44,112 nucleotides of DNA from Hyphomicrobiales bacterium (GCA_017305595.1 JAFKKL010000011.1:1-44112); one strand, 5' to 3'. Positions 17,206-24,481 are shown, counted from the stretch's first letter. The notes: generated by a model not told the origin, from the sequence alone. Made by a program: numbers and translations.

Positions 17206-18879
17206 TCACCGTACCCGCTTCACCGGCGCCGACAAGCGGTCGGTGCGGTCGCGTTCGGTGAGATCGACCACGGTGGCCATCGGCGCGATCAGTTCGTAGA
17301 CGTAGCTGACATCGGTGAAATAGCGCTTGGCGGTGCCGCCGAGCGCTTCCGGCGCAACGCGGTCGAGCAGGATCGTGCCGAACTCGCTGTCGCCGCGGCG
17401 GGTGGCGGCGCTGGTGTTGAACTCCTCCCAGCGGAAATGGAAGATCGCGTCGCGCGGATCGCCTTCCACCGTCCACTGCGCCACCACGTGCGGATGCTTG
17501 CCGACCAGCGACAGTCCTTCGTCAGTGTGCGACGCGAGTTCAAAAAACAGCAGTGACAGACTTTGCGCGGCGCGGGCGCTGACGGAAATATCCGGCCCGT
17601 TCACGGCGATGCGGTCGGCGTTGGGAATGGCGCGCGCCTCGAACAATCCCTTGAGCGGCACACCCTGCCAGCGGCTTTCGCTGAGCAGCGACACCACGTT
17701 GGACATCGCGTGAATGCGCCCGATCAGAAGATCGCGGGCGACGTCGACGTCGGCACCGTGCCGCATGGTGCGCGTGACGATCGACTGGATCACCGCGAGA
17801 ATGTTTTTGACGCGGTGATTGAGTTCGTCGATCACCGCTGTCAGCCGGTGTTCGAAACCGATGCGCATGCGGATTTCGCGGCTCATGCGCAAATTGTTGT
17901 AGGCAATGTAGCCGAACAGCCCGCAGATGATCGCGGTGAGCGCGAAGCCGATCGCCGCCACCACCGCCGCCAGTTCCAGCGCACGCTGTTCGACATTGGT
18001 TTTGGCGTAGTAGGCCAGTTGCCAGTCACGCCCGCCGAAGGTGACGGTGCGCACGACAGGCGGCGGCGCCGGGCTGCCGTCCTCGGTGGTGCGCACCTGC
18101 GGCCGCGCGACGACGCGGTCGTTCGCATCGACGATCAACTCGCTTGCGCTGCCGGCCGTGCTACGCAGAGCGACAGAGAACAGCGACATCTCGTCGTTGG
18201 TCAACATCAGCGGTGCGAGTTCGTAGGAGAAGGTGATGAAGCCGATCGGCTGTCCGGTGTTCTCCTGCAGCACCGGCGTCGCCAGCACCACGCCGACCGG
18301 ACCGTTCGGCCGCAACAGCGGCAGCGGCGCGGATGCCGCCGGCTGCTTCTTCTGAAGCGCCTGCTTCAGCATCGCGTTGAGCACCGGCTGATCGTTGAGC
18401 GCGCGTCCCGGGAAACTCTCGGTCTCGCCATTGCGCGGCTCAACGTCCATCAGCACGTCGAGCGGCCCATTGAGCGCGGCGGGGTCAAGCGGCTTGTCGT
18501 TGAAGTTGCGAATCTCCGGCTTCGGGAAGCCGGCGCTTTGCAGTTCGGCTTGCGCCTGAGGCAATTCGCCCGGCTGCAGCCGCGCGATCCAGCCCGCCAC
18601 CATGAAGTCGGTCTTGAAGGCATAGATCGAGGTGCGCAGTGGCTTCAGCATGTTGGCCTTGGTCACCGTCGGCGAATGAAACAGGCCGGATGAAACCCGC
18701 GCCAGCAATTCGCGCTCGGTGAGGCGATCCTGAACCAGGCTGGCGCTGACATCGATGGCGCGCGACAGCGCGATGCGATTGACCGTCAGTTCCTGGTCGT
18801 GGGCGCGATACGCGGCGAGGCCAGACAGCAGCATCCCCAGCAGCGCGATGAACCCGATAATGAACCCCAGCCTGACCAC
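17206..18879 (-). CDS. CHASE-domain HWE-type sensor histidine kinase with degenerate ATP-binding motif
   Basis: A 557-residue membrane sensor. Membrane helices at about 4-23 and 302-325 bracket a periplasmic CHASE-like domain (about 30-295). A short linker leads to the phosphoacceptor box ELNHRVKNILAVIQSIVTRT with His355, typical of the HWE/HisKA_2 group. In the ATPase domain the usual ELATNAAKYGALS motif is replaced by ELASHTDEGLS (447-457). The magnesium-binding Asn is His451 and two residues are missing. A WEE motif and a weak FGTILL stretch remain. It may therefore bind ATP poorly or act as a pseudokinase. No response regulator gene is adjacent. Start is a GTG at 18879; the true start could differ slightly. 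Confidence 0.8.
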   Translation of the reverse strand: MVRLGFIIGFIALLGMLLSGLAAYRAHDQELTVNRIALSRAIDVSASLVQDRLTERELLARVSSGLFHSPTVTKANMLKPLRTSIYAFKTDFMVAGWIARLQPGELPQAQAELQSAGFPKPEIRNFNDKPLDPAALNGPLDVLMDVEPRNGETESFPGRALNDQPVLNAMLKQALQKKQPAASAPLPLLRPNGPVGVVLATPVLQENTGQPIGFITFSYELAPLMLTNDEMSLFSVALRSTAGSASELIVDANDRVVARPQVRTTEDGSPAPPPVVRTVTFGGRDWQLAYYAKTNVEQRALELAAVVAAIGFALTAIICGLFGYIAYNNLRMSREIRMRIGFEHRLTAVIDELNHRVKNILAVIQSIVTRTMRHGADVDVARDLLIGRIHAMSNVVSLLSESRWQGVPLKGLFEARAIPNADRIAVNGPDISVSARAAQSLSLLFFELASHTDEGLSLVGKHPHVVAQWTVEGDPRDAIFHFRWEEFNTSAATRRGDSEFGTILLDRVAPEALGGTAKRYFTDVSYVYELIAPMATVVDLTERDRTDRLSAPVKRVR

Positions 18880-19079
18880 GCGCTTACTCGAAAATGAAAT
18901 CGGTCAAAATCCGTCCGCGATATACGTGCATGTCGATACCCGGCTCGGAGCCGGCCCTCGCCGATCAGGCCCGTCGGCAAAATGCCGGCCGCGGCCGAGC
19001 CAAGTTGGAATGATGACAACCGTGCGACGCGTCAATGGTTCCGCCCCGCCACAGGGGCAGAGCGGCCGGACGCAAGCGA

Positions 19080-19379
19080 TCAGAATTTCTCGACCTTGCC
19101 GTCGGAAATGATCTCGATCTCGGTGGGCGTCTCCTTGAGCGGCGCCGACAGCGCCCGCCATGTCTTCATGTGCGGCGAGCGGCCATGGGCGTTGAGGTCC
19201 TCGCGCGAGGCCCAGCGCTCGACCACGACGAACAGGTTGGGATCATGGATGCTGGCGTGGTTCTCGTAGGAGATACAGCCCTGCTCCTGCCGCGTCGCGG
19301 CGACGCAGTCCTTGGCACCGGCGAGATAGGCGTCGCGGCCTTCCGGCTTCACACGGGTGGTGGCGATAACGTAGATCAT
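19080..19379 (-). CDS. ABM-domain monooxygenase (quinol monooxygenase YgiN-like), copy 1
   Basis: A 99-residue single antibiotic biosynthesis monooxygenase (ABM) domain with a dimeric ferredoxin-like fold. It starts MIYVIATTRVKPEGRDAY and has the ATRQEQGCISYENH core and a FVVVERWASREDLNAHGRSPHM strand-helix. The family includes cofactor-free quinol monooxygenases and also proteins with no known activity. The downstream partner of a tandem pair, it begins 11 bp after the other copy ends, so both are on one message. Start ATG 19379. Confidence 0.8.
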   Translation of the reverse strand: MIYVIATTRVKPEGRDAYLAGAKDCVAATRQEQGCISYENHASIHDPNLFVVVERWASREDLNAHGRSPHMKTWRALSAPLKETPTEIEIISDGKVEKF

Positions 19380-19390
19380 GGGCGCACTCC

Positions 19391-19690
19391 TTAACGAACG
19401 TCGACCTTGGCAGGGGTGATGATCTCGATCTTGGCCGGCGCGCTCAGGCACTTGACGGCGATGCGGCCGAACGCCCGCATGTGGTCGCTCTTGCCGTGCG
19501 GCCCCATCGCCTCGACGCTCTCCCACTGCTCGACGAACACCATCCGGGTGGGATCGGTGACGCTCTCGTGCATGTCGTAGGCGACGTTGCCGGGCTCCTG
19601 GCGGGTGGCGGCGATGCAAGCCTTGGCGCCCTCGATCAGTTCGGCGCGCATTTCAGGCTTCACGGTCAACGTGGCAACGACATAAATCAC
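19391..19690 (-). CDS. ABM-domain monooxygenase (quinol monooxygenase YgiN-like), copy 2
   Basis: A 99-residue paralogue of the next gene downstream, with the same fold and length. It shares MIYV, VKPE, GAK, AATRQE, the central Tyr (AYDMHES against SYENHAS), the VEQWES strand and the HMRAF/HMKTW ending. The C-terminal IEIITPAKVD matches the other copy's IEIISDGKVE. This is a clear tandem duplication. The protein is likely a homo- or heterodimer and its substrate is unknown. Start ATG 19690 lies near the left edge of a repeat-containing gap. Confidence 0.8.
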   Translation of the reverse strand: MIYVVATLTVKPEMRAELIEGAKACIAATRQEPGNVAYDMHESVTDPTRMVFVEQWESVEAMGPHGKSDHMRAFGRIAVKCLSAPAKIEIITPAKVDVR

Positions 19691-19730
19691 GGCATTCTCC
19701 CAAGCGTTTGGTTCCTCGAGGCGACATTAG

Positions 19731-19796
19731 AGCGTTTTCGAGCGAAGTGGATACCGGTTCGGGTAAAGAAAACGCGCCAAATGAAGAATCTAGAGC
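19731..19796. repeat. dispersed repeat, third family, copy 1
   Basis: It begins AGCGTTTTCGAGCGAAGTGG, passes through ACCGGTTCGGGTAAAGAAAACGC and ends AATCTAGAGC. The same unit occurs at 26067-26132 with few changes. The inner GCGTTTTC and GAAAACGC form an inverted pair. Confidence 0.82.
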
Positions 19797-20024
19797 ATGA
19801 CCACAACGCGTGGAAACGCCTTTTCGGCGGGTCGGCTTGCCGGTCGCGCGGGTCGGAAAACGCCGTAAGGGGTCATGCCATTAAGCGGAATTTCTGGAGC
19901 GCGGAACGGCGGCGCGGAGGCGACCCGGCCACTTTGACCTTGAATCCGCCGCGATGCTGCGCCATATCAGCGCCACGACCCGTGAGAATCATGCCATTGG
20001 GTCCCAGCGAGCCGCGTGTTCTGG

Positions 20025-20046
20025 GCCGATTACCATATCGGCTTTT
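20025..20046 (+). terminator. terminator-like hairpin in the rhlE upstream gap
   Basis: A perfect six-base stem GCCGAT-taccat-ATCGGC is followed directly by TTTT. On the plus strand it would end a rightward transcript, but no coding gene precedes it on that strand within the window gap. It may be the end of a small RNA, or chance. Confidence 0.35.
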
Positions 20047-20088
20047 GGCTTGCCCCTTCATCCAACCAAAACCGATGCCCCAAACACG

Positions 20089-20152
20089 CGGGTGTCCTAA
20101 GCCTCTCCGAGGCACCCGCACCTGACGTTGAAACGTCAGGCGTTCGCTTTTT
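20089..20152 (+). promoter_or_regulatory. tandem leader hairpins and U-run before rhlE (possible attenuator)
   Basis: The first hairpin is at 20089-20118 (CGGGTG paired with CACCCG, with an inner GCCTC-tcc-GAGGC). The second is at 20121-20140 (CCTGACGT-TGAA-ACGTCAGG, eight perfect pairs) and is followed by CGTTCGCTTTTTG, a T-run at 20148-20152. The T-run ends only 18 bases before the start codon, so folding could stop transcription or mask the ribosome-binding site. Confidence 0.5.
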
Positions 20153-20170
20153 GATGGAAAGACATCTCGT

Positions 20171-21592
20171 TTGACCTCCTTTCAGGACTTCGGCTTCGCC
20201 GATCCCATTTCGCGCGCTCTGGTGGAAGAAAATTATCAGACGCCCACGCCGATCCAGGCACAAACCATTCCTCTTGCTCTCAGCGGCCGCGACGTCGTCG
20301 GCATCGCCCAGACCGGCACCGGCAAGACCGCCGCTTTCGCGCTGCCAATCCTGCATCGCGTGCTTGAGAACCGCGTCCGTCCGCAGCCGAAAAACTGCCG
20401 CGTGCTGGTGCTGAGCCCGACCCGCGAACTGTCCGGACAGATCCTCGACAGCTTCAACGCCTACGGCCGCCATATCCGCCTCAATTCGGCGCTGGCGATC
20501 GGCGGCGTGCCGATGGGCCGTCAGGTCCGCGCCCTGATGCAGGGCGTCGAGGTGCTGGTCGCAACCCCCGGCCGCCTGCTCGATCTGGTGCAGAGCAACG
20601 CCCTCAAGCTCGGACAGGTCGAATTTCTCGTGCTCGACGAAGCCGACCGCATGCTCGACATGGGCTTCATCAACGACATCCGGAAGATCGTCGCCAAGCT
20701 GCCGATCAAGCGGCAAACGCTATTTTTCTCGGCCACCATGCCGAAGGACATCGCCGAACTCGCCGAGCACATGCTGCGCGATCCGGCGCGGGTCGCCGTG
20801 ACGCCGGTGTCCTCGACCGTCGAGCGCATCACCCAGCGGGTGATCCAACTCGATCATTCCGCCAAGCCCGCCGCGCTGGCGCAGATTCTCAAGAACGAGC
20901 CGGTCAACCGCGCGCTGGTGTTCACCCGCACCAAGCACGGCGCCGACAAGGTGGTGAAGACCCTCGCCAAGGCCGGCATCACCGCCGACGCCATTCACGG
21001 CAACAAGTCGCAGAACTATCGCGAGCGGGTGCTGGCGGCGTTCCGCACCGGTGAAATCCGCACTTTGGTCGCCACCGATATCGCGGCGCGCGGCATCGAC
21101 GTCGACGGCGTCAGTCATGTCGTCAACTTCGACCTGCCGAACATCCCGGAAACCTATGTCCACCGCATCGGCCGTACCGCGCGCGCCGGCGCCGACGGCG
21201 TTGCGATCTCGCTTTGCGCCGGCGAGGAAATGGCGTATCTCCGCGACATCGAAAAACTGATCCGTGTCGCCTTGCCCAAAGAAGACCGACGCACGCCCGG
21301 CCATCGCGAGTCCGGTCCGTCCGCGCAGCAGTCGCGCGGAGGCCGGCCGGGACCGCATGCGGCCGCACATCGCGGCGCCGCCGACGGCGCACCGAACGGC
21401 AAACGCCCGCGTCGCCGACGGCGGCCGGGTGGCGGCGCGCCGCAGCAGCCCGGCGGACGTCACGAGCCGACACGGGCAGCTTCCAGCGGCAAGTCATCGG
21501 GCGGCAAGTCCGATGGAATTCAGGGCGTCGCATTCCTGAGCCGCAAGAGCCGTCCGCATCAACCCAAACGCAACCAAGGCCCACAGCGATAA
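20171..21592 (+). CDS. rhlE: RhlE-type DEAD-box RNA helicase
   Basis: A 473-residue ATP-dependent RNA helicase. Seen are the Q motif (TPTPIQAQ), Walker A AQTGTGKT (46-53), PTREL, DEAD at 155-158, SAT at 186-188, ARGIDV and HRIGRTARAG. From about residue 375 there is a basic Arg/Gly/Pro-rich tail that may bind RNA. Such helicases unwind short RNA duplexes in ribosome assembly and mRNA turnover and are often cold-induced. The start is a TTG at 20171 with GGAAAG ten bases upstream; the nearby ATG at 20153 is out of frame and ends after six codons. The IF-1 and csp genes follow on the same strand. Confidence 0.92.
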   Translation: MTSFQDFGFADPISRALVEENYQTPTPIQAQTIPLALSGRDVVGIAQTGTGKTAAFALPILHRVLENRVRPQPKNCRVLVLSPTRELSGQILDSFNAYGRHIRLNSALAIGGVPMGRQVRALMQGVEVLVATPGRLLDLVQSNALKLGQVEFLVLDEADRMLDMGFINDIRKIVAKLPIKRQTLFFSATMPKDIAELAEHMLRDPARVAVTPVSSTVERITQRVIQLDHSAKPAALAQILKNEPVNRALVFTRTKHGADKVVKTLAKAGITADAIHGNKSQNYRERVLAAFRTGEIRTLVATDIAARGIDVDGVSHVVNFDLPNIPETYVHRIGRTARAGADGVAISLCAGEEMAYLRDIEKLIRVALPKEDRRTPGHRESGPSAQQSRGGRPGPHAAAHRGAADGAPNGKRPRRRRRPGGGAPQQPGGRHEPTRAASSGKSSGGKSDGIQGVAFLSRKSRPHQPKRNQGPQR

Positions 21593-21616
21593 CAGCCTCT
21601 CGACCTGGAGAAACCC

Positions 21617-21898
21617 ATGGCTAAAGAAGAGCTGATCCAGTTCGAAGGACTGGTGACCGAAATCCTCCCCGATGCCCGCTACCGCGTCCAGCTTGACGCG
21701 GGGCACGAGATCGTCGCCTACACCGCTGGCAAGATGAAGAAGAACCGCATCAAGACGCTGGCGGGCGATCGCGTGACCATCGAGATGTCGCCTTACGACC
21801 TCGAAAAAGGCCGGCTGATCTTCCGCCACAAGGACGAGCGCCCGGCCGGTGGACCGCCGCGCAGCGGGCCGCCGCGCGGTCAGTTTCGTCGCCGGTAA
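21617..21898 (+). CDS. infA: translation initiation factor IF-1 with C-terminal tail
   Basis: A 93-residue IF-1. Residues 1-72 match the single OB-fold that blocks the ribosomal A site during initiation (MAKEE start, [35 protein letters not shown]). A further 20 residues form a Gly/Pro/Arg-rich tail not present in the usual 72-residue protein. It starts 24 bp after rhlE, with GGAG upstream, and is likely co-transcribed. It may be a second, specialised IF-1 rather than the housekeeping copy, since the normal infA neighbours are absent here. Confidence 0.9.
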   Translation: MAKEELIQFEGLVTEILPDARYRVQLDAGHEIVAYTAGKMKKNRIKTLAGDRVTIEMSPYDLEKGRLIFRHKDERPAGGPPRSGPPRGQFRRR

Positions 21899-21924
21899 CC
21901 ACCTGCCGGCTACGAAAAACGCTG

Positions 21925-21949
21925 AAAAAACAGGGGCCTTGCGCCCCTG
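21925..21949 (-). terminator. intrinsic terminator oriented leftward
   Basis: CAGGGGC-cttgc-GCCCCTG (21931-21949) is flanked on the left by six A (21925-21930). Read on the minus strand this is a seven-pair hairpin followed by TTTTTT. On the plus strand there is no T-run after the stem. It could also protect the 3' end of the infA message. Confidence 0.55.
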
Positions 21950-21974
21950 ATGCGACACCCCGAACGACGACCAT

Positions 21975-22012
21975 CCGGCGCGCCGCAAAAAACGTGCGCG
22001 CCCGGATTGTTT
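21975..22012 (+). terminator. possible infA terminator
   Basis: CCGGCGCGC and GCGCGCCCGG form an imperfect GC-rich hairpin with one bulge around a loop of A residues. It is followed by ATTGTTTT. This would end the rhlE-infA message but overlaps the -35 box proposed for csp. Confidence 0.4.
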
Positions 22013-22035
22013 TGGCTCTGCCTTTCGAATAATAT
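22007..22035 (+). promoter_or_regulatory. candidate sigma-70 promoter for csp
   Basis: TTGTTT (22007-22012) and TAATAT (22030-22035) are separated by exactly 17 bases. The expected transcript start near 22042 gives csp a leader of about 135 bases, similar in length to cold-shock leaders in other bacteria. Confidence 0.5.
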
Positions 22036-22126
22036 ACCCTGATCGATTTTCGGCCGGACGACACTCGCTAACTACCGGTACAGCCGGTTTAGACGCTGAC
22101 GACCCTTCCAAAAATTCGATGCCACC

Positions 22127-22169
22127 AGCCCATGAGAATGGGCTTCGACTATACTTTTTTGAGAAGGGA
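22127..22169 (+). promoter_or_regulatory. csp leader hairpin and ribosome-binding site
   Basis: AGCCCAT-GAGA-ATGGGCT (22127-22144) is a perfect seven-pair hairpin with a four-base loop. A run of six T lies at 22155-22160 and a strong site GAGAAGGGA at 22161-22169. A GGGA-ctat-TCCC pairing next to the start could partly hide the site. Confidence 0.5.
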
Positions 22170-22176
22170 CTATCCC

Positions 22177-22389
22177 ATGAGCATGGGAACCGTAAAGTGG
22201 TTTAACGCAACCAAGGGCTACGGCTTCATTCAGCCCGACGACGGCGGCAACGATGTGTTCGTGCACATCAGCGCTGTCGAGCGCGCCGGTCTCGGCACGC
22301 TGCGTGAAGGCCAGAAGATCAGCTACGAGATCGTCGCGGACCGCCGCTCCGGCAAATCCTCCGCCGACAATCTGCGGGCTGCCGGCTAA
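22177..22389 (+). CDS. cspA: CspA-family cold shock protein
   Basis: A 70-residue single cold-shock domain (OB fold) that binds single-stranded RNA and DNA and melts RNA structure. RNP1 is KGYGFIQ and RNP2 is DVFVHIS, both intact; the N terminus [11 protein letters not shown] is typical. Start is ATG 22177 after a strong GAGAAGGGA; ATG 22183 is two codons later and also possible. The long leader, hairpin and own promoter and terminator indicate a separate transcript behind rhlE-infA. The member number within the Csp family cannot be assigned. Confidence 0.92.
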   Translation: MSMGTVKWFNATKGYGFIQPDDGGNDVFVHISAVERAGLGTLREGQKISYEIVADRRSGKSSADNLRAAG

Positions 22390-22450
22390 GGCGCATCGCT
22401 CACGAACGCCCCGCGCGTTCGTCTTGAGCGATATTCCAGTTTACAAGGCA

Positions 22451-22485
22451 GAAAAGGCCGCGCTCATGCGCGGCCTTTTCGTTTT
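22451..22485 (+). terminator. strong intrinsic terminator after csp
   Basis: AAAAGGCCGCGC-tcat-GCGCGGCCTTTT is a twelve-pair hairpin followed by CGTTTT. Its A-rich left flank makes it usable from both directions, although the leftward genes to its right end earlier at 22627. Confidence 0.85.
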
Positions 22486-22626
22486 GGTCGTGATGAGCAC
22501 TGCGAGGCGCGCGCGGCATGACGCTGACATCAGCTGTGAGCTGCTGGCCGCATCCTCGTAACGCGACCGGGCTCTTGTCTTCGGTCGATCGCGTCGACCC
22601 GCCCGCGCGAAACCTTCGGAGCGGCA

Positions 22627-23268
22627 TCACATCTGCGGGCAGGGAGTCGATTGCGAAGCGGGGTTGAGGAGGACGCAGACCGGCAGGCTGATGCGTGGCC
22701 GCGTATAGGTCGACTCACGCAGCTCCCCCGATGCAACGCCCGGCAGGAGCGCCGGCGCATACGTGTAGCTCACTTCGCTGAGAATGAAATATTGATTAGG
22801 CAGGATTTTGCCGGCAGCATCCTTGCCGATCAGATCGGCCGGCATCGTTGCCACCACATCGCCCACGGACCTCGGGACGTCGCCTTTGCTCCATTGCACC
22901 CGCGCCGCGCCGCTGGTGGGATTGATGTAGACCTCGGTGATCGTTGCCAGCAACGGCCCGCCGGAGAAAGGATTCTGCGTCGCCGAATAGGGCGTCAGCA
23001 TCGACCTCCCGATCGCGAAAAAATTCGCGATATCGGTGTCCGTTACCGAACTGCCCTGCGAGGTGAGGTCGGACAGGGTCCGCGCGATCAATGTCACCTT
23101 GCGGTCGATCGAAATCACCGACGTCGCGCCGATCGTTCCGAATAACGTCACCAGCATGACCGGAAGGATCATGGCGAACTCGATCGCCGCCAGACCTTCG
23201 GCATGACACGAGAACCGCGCGAGGTGCCGCCGGATCAGTCGGACGAATTTCGCAGCAGCGTATGTCAT
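22627..23268 (-). CDS. TadE/TadF-like pseudopilin
   Basis: A 213-residue type IVc minor pilin. The prepilin cleavage motif is EG|LAAIEF at residues 24-31 (cut after Gly25, Glu30 as the fifth mature residue), followed by a hydrophobic helix to about residue 50. The periplasmic part has four cysteines only near the ends (CHAEG, PVCVLLN, STPCPQM). TadE and TadF-like pseudopilins are processed by the CpaA peptidase and help start or steer pilus growth. It has no von Willebrand A domain, so it is not a full TadG. Start ATG 23268. It begins 7 bp after the other pseudopilin gene and is the last gene of this leftward unit. Confidence 0.75.
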   Translation of the reverse strand: MTYAAAKFVRLIRRHLARFSCHAEGLAAIEFAMILPVMLVTLFGTIGATSVISIDRKVTLIARTLSDLTSQGSSVTDTDIANFFAIGRSMLTPYSATQNPFSGGPLLATITEVYINPTSGAARVQWSKGDVPRSVGDVVATMPADLIGKDAAGKILPNQYFILSEVSYTYAPALLPGVASGELRESTYTRPRISLPVCVLLNPASQSTPCPQM

Positions 23269-23275
23269 GGCGCGA

Positions 23276-23836
23276 TCACCTCGGCTCGACGCGGAACGCC
23301 GCCGTCGACGCCAGCAGGTATTTGCCATTTGCGGTGCCGGCATCAATGTTGGCCATGCTGTAACCAAGCCCGGTTACGATCAGCGGCCATTGGTAGAATG
23401 CGCTCACAACGACCGTCTCCGCGGTGTTGGGTTGCGGATTCTGGTAACTGAAATTGTCGACGAACTCGCCGCTCTTCGCGATCGGGTTCAAAATCTCGAT
23501 CTCCTTGCCGGCGCTCGTGACGCTGACGTTGACGCGCAGCTTGGAGCAATCCAGCAGCATCGAAACCCGACCACACAGATCATCGGTAAATTTCTTCTGG
23601 GTCATGCCCGTATCCGCCGCCTGGTGCGTGTACATCAGCCGCGCGGTTTGTTGCAGACCGTTCTCCAGTACCTGCTCGGCAAAAAACGCCAGGCACATTT
23701 CGAAAATCGCGAACAGCAGGCCGAAGAAGATCGGCGCGATCAGAGCGAACTCGATGGCCGCGGACCCACGCCGATCGCGTCGCCACCGCCGTAGCGCACG
23801 GCGCAGTTCGGCATGTGATGTTTCGGACGACGACAT
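23276..23836 (-). CDS. tadE: TadE-like pseudopilin
   Basis: A 186-residue TadE-family protein. After a basic leader (RRALRRWRRDRRG) the cleavage site is G24|SAAIEF with Glu29, then a hydrophobic stretch ALIAPIFFGLLFAIFEMCLAFF. The soluble domain contains DDLCGRV and LDCSKLRVNV, whose cysteines may form a disulphide. It should be processed by the CpaA prepilin peptidase and act in Flp pilus assembly. It is 7 bp before the second pseudopilin gene and 101 bp downstream of a perfect CtrA-like box. Start ATG 23836. Confidence 0.8.
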   Translation of the reverse strand: MSSSETSHAELRRALRRWRRDRRGSAAIEFALIAPIFFGLLFAIFEMCLAFFAEQVLENGLQQTARLMYTHQAADTGMTQKKFTDDLCGRVSMLLDCSKLRVNVSVTSAGKEIEILNPIAKSGEFVDNFSYQNPQPNTAETVVVSAFYQWPLIVTGLGYSMANIDAGTANGKYLLASTAAFRVEPR

Positions 23837-23936
23837 CGGTGCGTCTCCCCAATCGGCAGGATTTATCTACCGTCGGGTTCTATCCGAAACTCATTGTTGA
23901 AGTGTTTCGGCGGTTCCGGACAAAGTGCCATGCCGC

Positions 23937-23952
23937 GTTAACCGCGTGTTAA
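23937..23952 (-). promoter_or_regulatory. perfect CtrA-like box upstream of tadE
   Basis: Read on the minus strand this is TTAA-CACGCGG-TTAAC, an exact match to the TTAA-N7-TTAAC motif bound by the cell-cycle regulator CtrA in Caulobacter. It lies 101 bp before the tadE start codon and points the same way. Confidence 0.6.
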
Positions 23953-24001
23953 TCAGACAGGATCACGCGATCGCGGCCAGACAGCCCTGAGAATGCACTG
24001 A

Positions 24002-24481
24002 TCAATTGGCCTTGCCGGTGGTGCCGCCACCGCCTGCCACTTCCTTGCTCATTGTACCGGCCTGATCCAGGACGGATTTAAAGTACTTCTCGCTGTCGCC
24101 CAGCGTCGCCCGGCGCTCGCAGCCCGGCATGCAACTATAGGACTCGCGATCAACACCACGATAGATCGTCACGATCTTATCCGCTGGTCCGCTAACCAGA
24201 ATGGTGCGGTCGACCAGAATGTCCCCGGCACGATCCATGGCGATCACGTTGGTGGCGCCGTAACCCTTGCCGGTCACGACGATCATGCCGCCGGACTGCA
24301 AGGTGACGTCGGCGATCAGGGGATTTCCGACCACCAAGGTGGCGACACGGTTCGGCAGTTTAACCAGCTTGGCCTGATCGACGCTGACCGCGATAGTGTC
24401 GCCGTCGGCGTTCGCCGCCGTCAGCCCCGCGAACAACATCAGCATCGCGGCGATCCCGGCACGTACCAGCCATCGCTTCAT
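24002..24481 (-). CDS. stand-alone secretin N0-like (pilus assembly N-terminal) domain protein
   Basis: A 159-residue secreted protein. Residues 1-26 are a signal peptide (MLMLFAGLTAANA). Residues about 28-100 resemble the N-terminal region of the CpaC secretin encoded at 27105-28562 (VKLPNRVATLVVGNPLIADV against VIDLPRDVKDVLVADPKIAN). There is no secretin pore domain. A C-terminal segment carries Cys117 and Cys121 (SCMPGC) and ends in a Gly-rich tail. It should be periplasmic and might bind the CpaC secretin or compete for its partners; that is an inference. Start is ATG 24481; an in-frame ATG at 24505 is also possible. It reads leftward, away from the pilin gene. Confidence 0.72.
   Translation of the reverse strand: MKRWLVRAGIAAMLMLFAGLTAANADGDTIAVSVDQAKLVKLPNRVATLVVGNPLIADVTLQSGGMIVVTGKGYGATNVIAMDRAGDILVDRTILVSGPADKIVTIYRGVDRESYSCMPGCERRATLGDSEKYFKSVLDQAGTMSKEVAGGGGTTGKAN

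Larger units (their letters stand above)
19691..20170. other. 480-bp gene-free gap before rhlE
   Basis: This gap holds a dispersed repeat (19731-19796), a terminator-like hairpin (20025-20046) and two leader hairpins just before rhlE (20089-20118 and 20121-20140). I see no protein-coding frame with family features on either strand. The stretch 19797-20024 has no feature I can name. Confidence 0.6.

Noticed and set aside
19873-20121. An 82-residue leftward frame before rhlE
   Set aside because: Basic, low-complexity content, no clear ribosome-binding site, and it runs through the rhlE leader hairpins.
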